DNA of 6,666 bases from Hyphomicrobiales bacterium (lineage in GTDB: Bacteria; Pseudomonadota; Alphaproteobacteria; Rhizobiales; HXMU1428-3), in NCBI GenBank assembly GCA_021775385.1, contig JAJFHW010000155.1:1-6666 (forward strand), written 5' to 3'. Under the pieces are notes generated by a model that made no database searches, was not told the DNA's origin, and worked only from the letters and a program-made list of their open reading frames with translations. Shown here one piece after another: positions 1 through 5,720 of this stretch (within the stretch, counting starts at the first letter, position 1; each line of letters begins with the position of its first letter). The position numbers and the translations under genes were made by a program.

Positions 1-239
1 CCTTCGCGCTTGAAGATTTGCTGAACACCGCGAATTGTGAAGCCTTCTCCATATAGAAGGTGACGAATAGATTTAAGCAGTTCTATGTCTGCAGGGCGAT
101 AATAACGGCGACCGCCACCGCGTTTCATTGGACGAATTTGAGTGAACTTACTTTCCCAAAAACGAAGCACATGTTTGGGTATATCAAGATCTGTTGCAAC
201 TTCACTAATGGTACGTAATGCATCAGATGATTTTTTCAT
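1..239 (-). CDS. MerR-family transcriptional regulator, N-terminal part (3' end outside the window)
   Basis: The first 79 complete codons are present and the gene runs off the left edge. Residues 10-30 form the MerR helix-turn-helix ([20 protein letters not shown]). The wing follows with the basic [15 protein letters not shown] signature at about 41-55, then the helix [15 protein letters not shown] at 61-75. MerR proteins bind DNA as dimers at promoters with long spacers; the effector-binding C-terminus is not visible, so the ligand is unknown. A MerR-like gene directly after ihfA is common in alphaproteobacteria. The ATG at 239 is chosen because the conserved region starts within ten residues. 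Its ribosome-binding region is only a purine-rich GAGAGAAAAAGAGAGAA stretch, part of which lies in a repeated motif (251-266). The family is certain, the target genes unknown. Confidence 0.9.
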   Translation of the reverse strand, partial: MKKSSDALRTISEVATDLDIPKHVLRFWESKFTQIRPMKRGGGRRYYRPADIELLKSIRHLLYGEGFTIRGVQQIFKRE

Positions 240-250
240 TTCTCTCTCTT

Positions 251-400
251 TTTCTCTCACGGTTTTTCTGGTGCTTCAGATGCCCACCAGCATCCGCACA
301 ATGCCTTCCGAGGGGTGGTGCTTGCACCGGACGCCTCTGGCGTCATGTCCTGATGCCGAAAAGGCATCACTCTTTCTTCGTATAGTTAGTTTTTTTTCTC
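251..400 (+). repeat. Hairpin-rich intergenic repeat element, copy 1
   Basis: Non-coding DNA between ihfA and the MerR gene, in the same plus orientation as copy 2 at 5536-5714. In order it holds: a T-rich box TTTCTCTCACGGTTTTT (251-267); a small hairpin GATGC/GCATC with loop CCACCA (279-294); the box CCTTCCGAGGGGTGGTG (304-320); hairpin GGTG/CACC (317-328); hairpin GACGCC/GGCGTC with a 3-base loop (330-344); hairpin TGATGCC/GGCATCA with loop GAAAA (351-369); and an end box TTAGTTTTTTTTCTC (386-400). Positions 327-351 match 5621-5645 at 24 of 25 bases. No transposase or convincing reading frame lies inside. Its outer limits are judged by eye from two copies. Confidence 0.75.
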
Positions 401-483
401 ACGGCTATTCTTTTTTGCCGTACTTCATTTGCCTACTACACAACCGCACTGCTGAAGCTCTCAAGACCTCCGAGGGGCGGTGT
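395..483 (+). repeat. Truncated tandem unit of the hairpin-rich repeat
   Basis: A partial unit directly follows copy 1, in the same module order: T-rich box TTTCTCACGGCTAT (395-408), a degenerate version of the small hairpin (TTGCCTACTACACAACCGCA, 429-448), and the box CCTCCGAGGGGCGGTG (467-482), which differs from 304-320 by one gap and one substitution. It stops there; the three main hairpins are missing and ihfA's stop codon begins about 15 bases on. ACGGC (401-405) and GCCGT (417-421) could form an extra weak stem. The homology rests mainly on the first and last boxes and their order; the middle match is weak. Confidence 0.5.
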
Positions 484-496
484 TTTTAAAGCCTGT

Positions 497-826
497 CTAT
501 TTTTTCTTCTTGGCTCTTTTGCTGCGCGCTTTCATGCTTGCATCAATACGATTTTTCATAATGGCGCTTGGTCTGAAAACTAAAACTCGTCTTGGAGTGA
601 TTGGTACTTCTTCGCCAGTTTTGGGATTACGCCCAATGCGTTGCTTTTTTTCACGCACACCGAATGAACCAAAAGAAGAAAGCTTTACTTGCTGACCTTC
701 TTGCAAGCTATTGCTAATTTCAGCAAGAACGAGTTCCACCAAGTCTGCGGATTCATTTCGCGGCAAACCTATGCGTTTGACAACTGCCTCTGCCAGGTCT
801 GCGCGAGTTAATGTCTTCTCGCTCAT
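497..826 (-). CDS. ihfA: Integration host factor subunit alpha
   Basis: A 109-residue DNA-bending protein of the HU/IHF family, expected to pair with IHF-beta in the nucleoid and assist recombination, replication and promoter architecture. The family body is complete: helices at 1-45, [11 protein letters not shown] at 50-60, and the DNA-binding arm with [16 protein letters not shown] at 65-80, where Pro68 is the residue expected to intercalate at the kink. VPITPRR followed by FRPS favours IHF-alpha over HU. The tail is strongly basic, ending in KKKK, as I recall for other alphaproteobacterial IhfA proteins. The ATG at 826 is preceded by GAGG with 8 bases of spacing. The gene follows fabH after a 222-base gap with its own likely promoter, so expression independent of fabH is plausible. 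Confidence 0.95.
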   Translation of the reverse strand: MSEKTLTRADLAEAVVKRIGLPRNESADLVELVLAEISNSLQEGQQVKLSSFGSFGVREKKQRIGRNPKTGEEVPITPRRVLVFRPSAIMKNRIDASMKARSKRAKKKK

Positions 827-863
827 CGCTTGTCCCTCTTTTTGATTTGAGTATCTGGTTGAA

Positions 864-893
864 ATGCTAATCTAAGGTTGATGAATTGGTCAA
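864..893 (-). promoter_or_regulatory. Candidate sigma-70-type promoter for ihfA
   Basis: On the minus strand TTGACC (893-888) is followed after 18 bases by TAGCAT (869-864). This matches five of six bases of the -35 consensus and four of six of the -10 consensus. Initiation near 857 would give a leader of about 30 bases before the ihfA ATG at 826, with the GAGG ribosome-binding site inside it. No better pair was seen in the 827-1048 gap. This is a prediction from consensus and position only. Confidence 0.45.
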
Positions 894-1048
894 TGGGCAA
901 TTGCAATTTTTGTTGTAAATTTCGGGATTTAGCTAATATTTGTGTCATTTTTTCTTTTTATGAGGCAGCATTTATTACAATTCTCAGTTCAAGCTGGCAT
1001 CTTAGTTTATTTTTGGCATAAAACCAGTTGGTTCGAAGGGTGTGCGGA

Positions 1049-2032
1049 TTACCAACGCACAAGAACTGCGCCCCATGTAAAACCACCGCCCATTGCTTCC
1101 AGAAGGACCATGTCTCCCTGTTTTATTTTCCCTGTTTCAACTCCATAATTCAGAGCAAGAGGAATTGAAGCAGCTGACGTGTTGCCATGATCTGCAACAG
1201 TCATAATGACTTTTTCAAAGGGAAGGCCAATTTTTTTAGCTGTTCCGTTTAATATGCGCTCATTCGCTTGATGGGGAACAAACCAATCAATATCATCTAT
1301 TGTTAAGTTTGCGTCTTCCAGTGTCTCCTTGATGACATCGGAAATATTTGTCACAGCATGGCGGAAAACTTCTCGGCCATTCATGCGAAGGTGACCTGTT
1401 GTTTTTGTGCTTGATGGGCCGCCATCGACATAGAGCTTGTCTCTATATCTGCCGTCAGAGCGTAATTTTGAGTTTAGAATTCCTCTTTGGGTATCATCGC
1501 CGACAGGCTCTGATGATATAACAACAGCGCCGGCACCATCGCCGAATAAAACGCAGGTTGTTCTGTCTTCCCAATCCAGGATACGGGAGAAAGTTTCAGC
1601 ACCAATCACCAAAATGTTTTTGGCTTGGCCTGATTTGATATATTGGTCTGCTGTTGTGAGCGCAAATACAAAGCCCGAACACACAGCCTGCAAATCGAAT
1701 GCAGCACCATGGTTAATGCCTAACTCTGCTTGAATTGTAACTGCAGTTGCTGGAAAAGTTTGATCTGGTGTGGAGGTTGCTAAAATAATGAGATCAATCT
1801 CATCGGCTTGCATTCCAGCTCTCCCAAGTGCTTCCTTGGCCGCTTTTAAAGCTAGATCAGACGTCATTTCATTTTCAGCTGCGATGTGACGCGCTTTGAT
1901 GCCTGTGCGATCTCTAATCCATTCATCAGATGTATCAACTATCTTTGACAGATCATCATTGGTTACTTTGTTTTCTGGTAAATAGCCGCCAACGGAGCGG
2001 ACAATGGATTGAAACTGAGACAATTTACTCAA
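1049..2032 (-). CDS. fabH: 3-oxoacyl-ACP synthase III (beta-ketoacyl-ACP synthase III)
   Basis: FabH condenses an acyl-CoA primer, usually acetyl-CoA, with malonyl-ACP to start type II fatty-acid synthesis in the cytoplasm. Numbered from the outermost start (327 residues), the catalytic triad is intact: Cys118 in AVCSGF, His254 in PHQANERI and Asn284 in HGNTSAAS. Also present are [10 protein letters not shown] (36-45), FGDGAGAVV (163-171) and the C-terminal [13 protein letters not shown], so the protein is full length. No ATG is available: an in-frame stop lies six bases upstream of position 2032 and the first internal ATG would remove about 55 conserved residues. TTG codons at 2032 and 2023 are the options. 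AAAGG (2037-2033) touches the first but sits 9 bases before the second, so 2023 (324 residues) is the likelier start. The gene lies 77 bases after plsX, the usual partner. Confidence 0.96.
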   Translation of the reverse strand: MSKLSQFQSIVRSVGGYLPENKVTNDDLSKIVDTSDEWIRDRTGIKARHIAAENEMTSDLALKAAKEALGRAGMQADEIDLIILATSTPDQTFPATAVTIQAELGINHGAAFDLQAVCSGFVFALTTADQYIKSGQAKNILVIGAETFSRILDWEDRTTCVLFGDGAGAVVISSEPVGDDTQRGILNSKLRSDGRYRDKLYVDGGPSSTKTTGHLRMNGREVFRHAVTNISDVIKETLEDANLTIDDIDWFVPHQANERILNGTAKKIGLPFEKVIMTVADHGNTSAASIPLALNYGVETGKIKQGDMVLLEAMGGGFTWGAVLVRW

Positions 2033-2037
2033 CCTTT
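2021..2037 (-). promoter_or_regulatory. Ribosome-binding site and TTG start choice of fabH
   Basis: The minus strand reads AAAGG (2037-2033), then TTG, two codons, and a second TTG (2023-2021). The AAAGG is the only Shine-Dalgarno-like sequence nearby and is spaced correctly only for the second TTG. Translation of fabH therefore probably begins at a weak start codon, which usually lowers initiation. Confidence 0.5.
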
Positions 2038-2109
2038 AATTCTATAATTCTTATTTTTAGGGGCTAGGCCCTGTTTATAATTTACGTACTATTTCTTTAT
2101 GTGCAGCTC

Positions 2110-3216
2110 TTACTTTGCAATTTCACCCTGTATTCCACTCTGTATTTCACTCTGTGCTGATACAGCTTCAGCTTTTTTGGTAAGGTCACTGGCTAATAGC
2201 TGATGAGACTTCTCGATATCCTTCGAAAGTCGCTCAACCAATTTATTTGATGCCATGTCATAGCCAAGATCTATAGCGCTGGCAAAGCCTTTTGCATCTG
2301 TCCCACCATGACTTTTAATGACGAGACCGTTTAGGCCTAGAAAGACGCCTCCATTCATGCCGCGTGGATCCATCTTACGCTTTAATGCACTAAAACCATT
2401 TGAAGCAATAAGAGCTCCTAATTTAGTGATGAGTGTTCTTGTCATAGCGTCTTTAATGTAGGTACCGATTTGCTTTGCGGTTCCTTCAGCTGTTTTTAAA
2501 GCGATGTTACCTGTAAACCCTTCGGTCACCACGACATCAACCACGCCGCGGCCAAGATCATCTCCTTCGACAAAGCCATGATAGTCAAACGGCAAATCAG
2601 CATTTTTTAAAATATTGGCCGCTTTTTTGATTTCATCTAAGCCTTTGATTTCTTCTACGCCAACATTCAATAGCCCAATTAATGGGCGCTCTTTTGCAAA
2701 AAGGGCTGTTGCCATTGCAGACCCCATTACGGCGTTATCAACGAGCTGGTGAGCATCTGCGCCCACATTTGCACCGACATCAAGTACTATGCTTTCTCTA
2801 CGCACTGTTGGCCATAAAGCGGCGATTGCCGGGCGCTCCACGTCAGCCACTGTTCTAAGACAAATCTTAGCCATAGCCATTAGTGCGCCAGTATTGCCTG
2901 CTGAAATGCAAACATCAGCTTCGCCTTTTTTCACGGCCTCAATGGATTTCCACATACTGGAATTTCGTTTACCTCGCCTAAGGGCCTGGCTGGGTTTTTC
3001 TCCCATTTCAACTGAAATATCAGTGTGGATGATTGTTGATCTTTTTAAAAGATTTGGGAATTTATTTAATACTGGTTGCACTTGGGCTTCATCACCAAAA
3101 AGCAAATATTCCGTATTTGGGTGATGAGTGAGAGATCTATCTGCGCCAGCAATTACCATTTCTGGCCCGGCATCCCCCCCCATGGCGTCCAAAGATATAC
3201 GTAGTGGCGCAGTCAT
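2110..3216 (-). CDS. plsX: Phosphate acyltransferase PlsX (acyl-ACP:phosphate transacylase)
   Basis: PlsX converts acyl-ACP and phosphate to acyl-phosphate, the donor for PlsY in phosphatidic-acid synthesis; it is a peripheral membrane protein. The 368 residues cover the family from start to end: [12 protein letters not shown] (8-19), [18 protein letters not shown] (72-89), [13 protein letters not shown] (104-116), [13 protein letters not shown] (144-156), [10 protein letters not shown] (183-192), [16 protein letters not shown] (230-245), and [18 protein letters not shown] (288-305). The ATG at 3216 has AAGGTGA 7 bases upstream and the conserved region begins within ten residues. The last 15 or so residues are a low-complexity tail encoded by a 12-base tandem repeat. 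The gene is followed by fabH at 77 bases. A gap of 382 bases separates it from the upstream DUF177 gene, so a promoter in that gap is likely. Confidence 0.97.
   Translation of the reverse strand: MTAPLRISLDAMGGDAGPEMVIAGADRSLTHHPNTEYLLFGDEAQVQPVLNKFPNLLKRSTIIHTDISVEMGEKPSQALRRGKRNSSMWKSIEAVKKGEADVCISAGNTGALMAMAKICLRTVADVERPAIAALWPTVRRESIVLDVGANVGADAHQLVDNAVMGSAMATALFAKERPLIGLLNVGVEEIKGLDEIKKAANILKNADLPFDYHGFVEGDDLGRGVVDVVVTEGFTGNIALKTAEGTAKQIGTYIKDAMTRTLITKLGALIASNGFSALKRKMDPRGMNGGVFLGLNGLVIKSHGGTDAKGFASAIDLGYDMASNKLVERLSKDIEKSHQLLASDLTKKAEAVSAQSEIQSGIQGEIAK
2123..2158. repeat. Three 12-base tandem units inside the 3' end of plsX
   Basis: On the plus strand the units TCACCCTGTATT, CCACTCTGTATT and TCACTCTGTGCT follow without gaps; neighbouring units differ at two or three positions. 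The period is a multiple of three, so on the coding strand it gives a four-residue periodicity ([15 protein letters not shown]) at the PlsX C-terminus. Gain or loss of a unit would change the tail without shifting the frame. Confidence 0.7.
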
Positions 3217-3260
3217 TAATTATTCACCTTGATTTAGCTAGATCATTTACGCTTTGATCA

Positions 3261-3290
3261 TTTGAGGCTCCTTAGATTTCTTGCCTCAAA
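3261..3290. promoter_or_regulatory. Inverted repeat upstream of plsX
   Basis: TTTGAGGC (3261-3268) and GCCTCAAA (3283-3290) form a perfect 8-base inverted repeat with a 14-base spacer, 45 bases upstream of the plsX ATG. It could be an operator or a stem-loop in the plsX leader. No T-tract follows on the minus strand, so it is not a standard terminator. Confidence 0.4.
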
Positions 3291-3308
3291 ACGCCAAATT
3301 TACACTTT

Positions 3309-3348
3309 CAAATCGTCTAAATCTCAAACAAATTGTCTAAACCTCAAG
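3309..3348. repeat. Two tandem 20-base repeats upstream of plsX
   Basis: CAAATCGTCTAAATCTCAAA (3309-3328) is followed directly by CAAATTGTCTAAACCTCAAG (3329-3348), with 17 of 20 positions identical. A 20-base spacing is close to two helical turns, so a protein bound to each unit would sit on the same face of the DNA. The shared CTCAA core recurs in the nearby inverted repeat at 3283-3290. A tandem operator for plsX-fabH is an inference from position. Confidence 0.5.
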
Positions 3349-3598
3349 CCAAGTCACATTAAATCGGTTCTAGATAACGCACTTAAGATCTAGCTGTTTT
3401 ACATGATGGTCAATTGAACAAATAACTATTTATCTAAGTTTCTTAGCTCAATATCCCCTTCATATAGCTATGTTTTTATAATAGTTTTTATGAACTGGCC
3501 AACATAAAGGTTCCTCGCTGTGAGACAAGCCCCTTTTATTCATTTAGAGAGCAAAAATTGAGTCATTTTTCTATTTCTAGTTGTAAAATCATTATTCT

Positions 3599-4135
3599 TT
3601 ATTTTTTTAGAACTCTTAGAGCAGCAAATGGATTTGGCTTTTCTTCCTCAGCTGTTTCATTGTTTTTCCATTCAAAAACTTCGCCTTCTTTTCTTGGGAA
3701 TTGTTCAATTGCAATGACGAAGTTTTCATAAATTATTTGCCCAACATTAAATTGTTCTTCTTCATAAAACTCAATAATTTCATCAATATAATCTATTTCC
3801 AGCTCAGGTGACTTTACTGGATCATTTTGAGCTATTGGCCAAAACTCGGTTTTAAAATTCTCTTTGATTTCGTACTTCACTGGTTCAAGCGAAAGTGTGC
3901 TCAACTGAGTGACGTCAGCTTTAATTTCGGCTGTTAGGCGATAACGATTTCTGTGGAGCGATTTTAACTGCCATTTACACTCAAATGCGTCAATAGCACT
4001 CAAATCTAACTCTTTGACAAAAAAAGATATTTGTTCATCGTTTAAATTTAGAGTTCTTTCTACTCCGCTTTCGCCAATATCTTTTATAGGAACTATTAGC
4101 TTGATAGGTTGGGGAAATTCTTCAGAAAATGACAT
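3599..4135 (-). CDS. DUF177 / YceD-like protein
   Basis: A 178-residue acidic protein of the DUF177 family. Relatives of Escherichia coli YceD have been linked to 23S rRNA accumulation, but the biochemical role is not settled. Visible family features are LDLSAIDAFECKWQLK (44-59), the core VTQLSTLSLEPVKYEI (75-90), the alphaproteobacterial-type stretch VGQIIYENFVIAIEQFPRKE (131-150) and the closing NPFAALRVLK (168-177). The middle (111-128) is rich in Glu and Asp. Many relatives carry a cysteine near TLEPV; here Ser79 and Ser82 flank that site and the only cysteine is Cys53, so metal binding at that site is unlikely. The ATG at 4135 has only a weak GAGA-type ribosome site. The gene lies between the bc1 chaperone and plsX, its usual place in Rhizobiales-type genomes. 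Confidence 0.85.
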   Translation of the reverse strand: MSFSEEFPQPIKLIVPIKDIGESGVERTLNLNDEQISFFVKELDLSAIDAFECKWQLKSLHRNRYRLTAEIKADVTQLSTLSLEPVKYEIKENFKTEFWPIAQNDPVKSPELEIDYIDEIIEFYEEEQFNVGQIIYENFVIAIEQFPRKEGEVFEWKNNETAEEEKPNPFAALRVLKK

Positions 4136-4209
4136 GTTTTTCTCGCTGTAGTCATTGTTAAGTCGGTAATTATCTTTGTTTCCGACATTGTGCGTTTTGC
4201 TGATGGTTT

Positions 4210-4228
4210 GGGGTGCTAAAAGCCCCCT
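4210..4228. other. GC-rich hairpin directly after the chaperone stop codon
   Basis: GGGGTGCTAAAAGCCCCC folds into GGGG/CCCC and GCT/AGC arms with one bulged T and an AAA loop. It abuts the stop codon of the bc1-chaperone gene (TAA, 4231-4229). On the transcribed minus strand it is followed by AAACC, not a T-run, so it is not a standard intrinsic terminator. An mRNA processing or 3'-protection role is possible. Confidence 0.35.
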
Positions 4229-4756
4229 TTAAGGCTCAACAAAGGTAAAATTTGCTGTTTCTATATCATGAAACGGTACAGAGTTTAGATAATTATAAAC
4301 TGCGATCATATAGTTTGATAAATCATTGGAACGCTGATCACCATTGCTCACACTCTGAAAAATATGATTACTCAGCGCTTTCATAATTTTTTGTTTCTTG
4401 CCCATGCGCAAGCCTTTTTGATAGTCAGCTGACCTCTCATAAAATCCGGCGATCAATTTATTTATTTTTTCTGCTTCACTTGCATCTTTGGGCGCTGCTT
4501 CCTTATAAGTTAATTCCAGTTCACTCACCAGGATTTCAGTTAAAAGTTCACTTATTTGCTTTTCACTGTCTTCATGCCGCAAGCGCTCTAATATTAAGCA
4601 AATATGAATGCACAGCATTTCATAACGACCTAAAACAGAATTAGTGACCTGATATGCATGATAAAAATGAGGATGCAAGGATTGCTCAGACGCTAATAAA
4701 AAGAGATTTTTCGCGTTTTGCCTTTTCTCTGCCCGATTTTTCAGCCATTTGAACAT
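4229..4756 (-). CDS. Ubiquinol-cytochrome c chaperone family protein (CBP3-like)
   Basis: A 175-residue protein of the Ubiq_cyt_C_chap family, related to mitochondrial CBP3, which helps cytochrome b synthesis and assembly of respiratory complex III (bc1). The family core is seen at FYHAYQVTNSVLGRYEMLCI (31-50), followed by HICLILERLR (51-60), and again at LIAGFYERSADYQKGL (101-116). The end, ETANFTFVEP, resembles the family's usual close. The N-terminus is basic (MFKWLKNRAEKRQNAK) with no signal peptide, so it should act in the cytoplasm or at the inner membrane. The central LVSELELTYKEAAPKDASEAEK region (77-98) is divergent from the LREMGVGD-type sequence I expect for the family. The ATG at 4756 is the first start, with a weak purine-rich AAGAGA upstream. 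It is divergent from bamE and upstream of the DUF177 gene. Confidence 0.85.
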   Translation of the reverse strand: MFKWLKNRAEKRQNAKNLFLLASEQSLHPHFYHAYQVTNSVLGRYEMLCIHICLILERLRHEDSEKQISELLTEILVSELELTYKEAAPKDASEAEKINKLIAGFYERSADYQKGLRMGKKQKIMKALSNHIFQSVSNGDQRSNDLSNYMIAVYNYLNSVPFHDIETANFTFVEP

Positions 4757-4910
4757 GATGCTATCTCTTGTTCTGCTTCATTTTAAGTTTATACAGGCAT
4801 AGCTAGCTTGCATTTAAGGCTAACTCAAGGTATCTGTTTAAACAGTGGCTTAGGTTTCATAACTTTTTGAATTTAAGGGCTAACCCCACAAACTTAATGG
4901 TAAAAATATT
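4757..4910. promoter_or_regulatory. Divergent control region between the bc1-chaperone gene and bamE
   Basis: This 154-base interval must hold promoters for both genes. It contains a perfect 12-base palindrome CTGTTTAAACAG (4834-4845), an AGCTAGCT palindrome (4801-4808), and a direct pair, ATTTAAGGCTAAC (4812-4824) and ATTTAAGGGCTAAC (4871-4884), placed on both sides of the long palindrome. A TATAAA on the minus strand (4793-4788) is well placed for a chaperone -10, but no good -35 goes with it. No convincing bamE promoter was found. Confidence 0.4.
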
Positions 4911-5513
4911 ATGTCTGCAGAGACCACAAAAAACAACAAGCTGCAATCTAATCTGGGAGCTATTGGCGTGAAAAAATCACTGAAGAGTGATCTCAATGGT
5001 CAGAATGATCCTCTTGTTATGCAAGATGAACTTCGTGGTACAGAAGAAAAGCTACATCGTAGAGATGTTTTGAGTTTTTTGTGTAAAGGAGCTATCGCAA
5101 CTTTAGCTGTTGGACCTCTTGCCGCTTGTTCTTCCCAAATTTCACAGCATGGCCATTTGCTCACAGAAGCTGACCTAGCTCAAGTGCAGGTTGGTATGTC
5201 AAAACAACAAGTGAATTTTTTGCTTGGCACTCCGGATACGACAGCAACTTACACAGGCGATGTCTTTTATTATATTTCCTCAAAAATGGAAACTAAATCA
5301 TTTTTACCTGCTAAGGAAATTGATCGCCGTGTTGTAGCCGTTTATTTTGCGCCGCAAATTGATACCGTTAAGCGTGTGGCACATTATGGCTTACAAGATG
5401 GTAAAGTGATTGACTTTATATCTCGCGAAACACCTTCGCACGGCCAGGAAGCCAGTTTGATCAACCAATTGTTCCGCGGCCTTGGTGCTAAAACCAATGT
5501 GTTTGGGAACTAA
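4911..5513 (+). CDS. bamE: BamE-like outer-membrane lipoprotein (SmpA/OmlA family)
   Basis: BamE is the small lipoprotein of the BAM complex that inserts beta-barrel proteins into the outer membrane. The SmpA/OmlA domain covers about residues 82-172: LLTEADLAQVQVGMSKQQV, FLLGTPD (103-109), a GDVFYYIS strand (116-123), then VVAVYFAPQIDTVKRVAHYG and DGKVIDFISRETPSHGQE. The ending NQLFRGLGAKTNVFGN is typical of alphaproteobacterial members. A lipobox LAAC places the lipidated cysteine at residue 73. Ahead of it are Arg50-Arg51 and an RRDVLSFLCKGAIATLAVG segment, more like a twin-arginine signal than a plain Sec one. From the ATG at 4911 the n-region is about 49 residues, unusually long. A GTG at 4968, with GGGAG 8 bases upstream, has the better ribosome site and is a credible alternative; the ATG at 5019 is another. 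Confidence 0.88.
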   Translation: MSAETTKNNKLQSNLGAIGVKKSLKSDLNGQNDPLVMQDELRGTEEKLHRRDVLSFLCKGAIATLAVGPLAACSSQISQHGHLLTEADLAQVQVGMSKQQVNFLLGTPDTTATYTGDVFYYISSKMETKSFLPAKEIDRRVVAVYFAPQIDTVKRVAHYGLQDGKVIDFISRETPSHGQEASLINQLFRGLGAKTNVFGN

Positions 5514-5546
5514 AAAGCTAAAAGTTAGCTTTCTAATTAGTTTTTT
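5514..5546 (+). terminator. Possible intrinsic terminator of bamE
   Basis: Directly after the bamE stop codon, AAAGCTAA (5514-5521) and TTAGCTTT (5525-5532) form a perfect 8-base stem with a 3-base loop. CTAATTAG and a run of six T follow (5533-5546). The stem is AT-rich and the T-run starts eight bases after it, so termination may be weak. The T-run is shared with the start of the repeat element. Confidence 0.4.
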
Positions 5547-5714
5547 CTCTCGCGGCTATCGCTATTTCTCTCTCGGCTATTCCTCGCTACGCTCGGGCCT
5601 ACGAGGTGCGGCGCTAAGCGCCGGACGCCCCTGGCGTCATGTCCTACTGCCCTGAAAAAGGGCAGCACTCCTTCTTCGGATCTCTGGATCAAGTTTTAAT
5701 TAGTTTTTTTCTCT
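5536..5714 (+). repeat. Hairpin-rich intergenic repeat element, copy 2
   Basis: This copy fills the gap between the convergent bamE and O-methyltransferase genes. In order it holds: TTAGTTTTTTCTC start box (5538-5549); two tandem T-rich boxes, TTTCTCTCGCGGCTAT (5544-5559) and TTTCTCTCTCGGCTAT (5565-5580), 15 of 16 identical; an outer stem CCTCG/CGAGG (5582-5606); hairpin GGCG/CGCC (5610-5622); hairpin GACGCC/GGCGTC (5624-5638); hairpin CTGCCCT/AGGGCAG with loop GAAAA (5647-5665); and an end box AATTAGTTTTTTTCTCT (5698-5714). The start and end boxes make a near-perfect direct repeat of about 17 bases flanking the unit. No coding capacity is evident. The O-methyltransferase stop codon lies six bases past the end box. 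Confidence 0.75.
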
Positions 5715-5720
5715 AACGAG

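Larger units (their letters stand above)
3217..3598. other. Gene-free interval between the DUF177 gene and plsX
   Basis: These 382 bases hold no plausible reading frame on either strand. They are AT-rich and contain the 20-base tandem repeat (3309-3348) and the TTTGAGGC inverted repeat (3261-3290). Smaller items are an inverted pair CTAGAT/ATCTAG (3370-3375 and 3388-3393) and a direct pair GATCATTT (3241-3248 and 3256-3263). The part next to plsX is the likely site of a plsX-fabH promoter; no strong -35/-10 pair could be chosen. No clear intrinsic terminator follows the DUF177 gene. Confidence 0.6.

Noticed and set aside
351..369. GAAAA-loop hairpin of the repeat as an intrinsic terminator
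   Set aside because: Neither copy has an uninterrupted T-run directly after the stem on either strand, so standard intrinsic termination is not supported.
142..489. A 115-codon plus-strand reading frame across the MerR start and the repeat region
   Set aside because: It overlaps the conserved MerR N-terminus antisense and runs through hairpin repeats; the product resembles no family I know and has no ribosome site.
240..496. CRISPR array or insertion sequence
   Set aside because: There are no regularly spaced identical repeats with unique spacers, no transposase, and no long terminal inverted repeats.
1022..1033. AACC/GGTT palindrome just after the fabH stop as a terminator
   Set aside because: The stem is only four or five bases and followed by a short, broken T stretch, so chance occurrence is likely.
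942..1148. A 68-codon plus-strand reading frame between ihfA and fabH
   Set aside because: Its second half is antisense to the conserved fabH 3' end and the product has no recognisable features.
1437..1733. Plus-strand reading frame inside fabH, with similar ones at 2789-3124 and 6058-6351
   Set aside because: All are antisense shadows of strongly conserved genes, which explains their openness.
2060..2072. GGGC/GCCC hairpin between plsX and fabH as a terminator
   Set aside because: The 4-base stem is short and is followed on the minus strand by an A-run rather than a T-run; plsX and fabH are likely co-transcribed.
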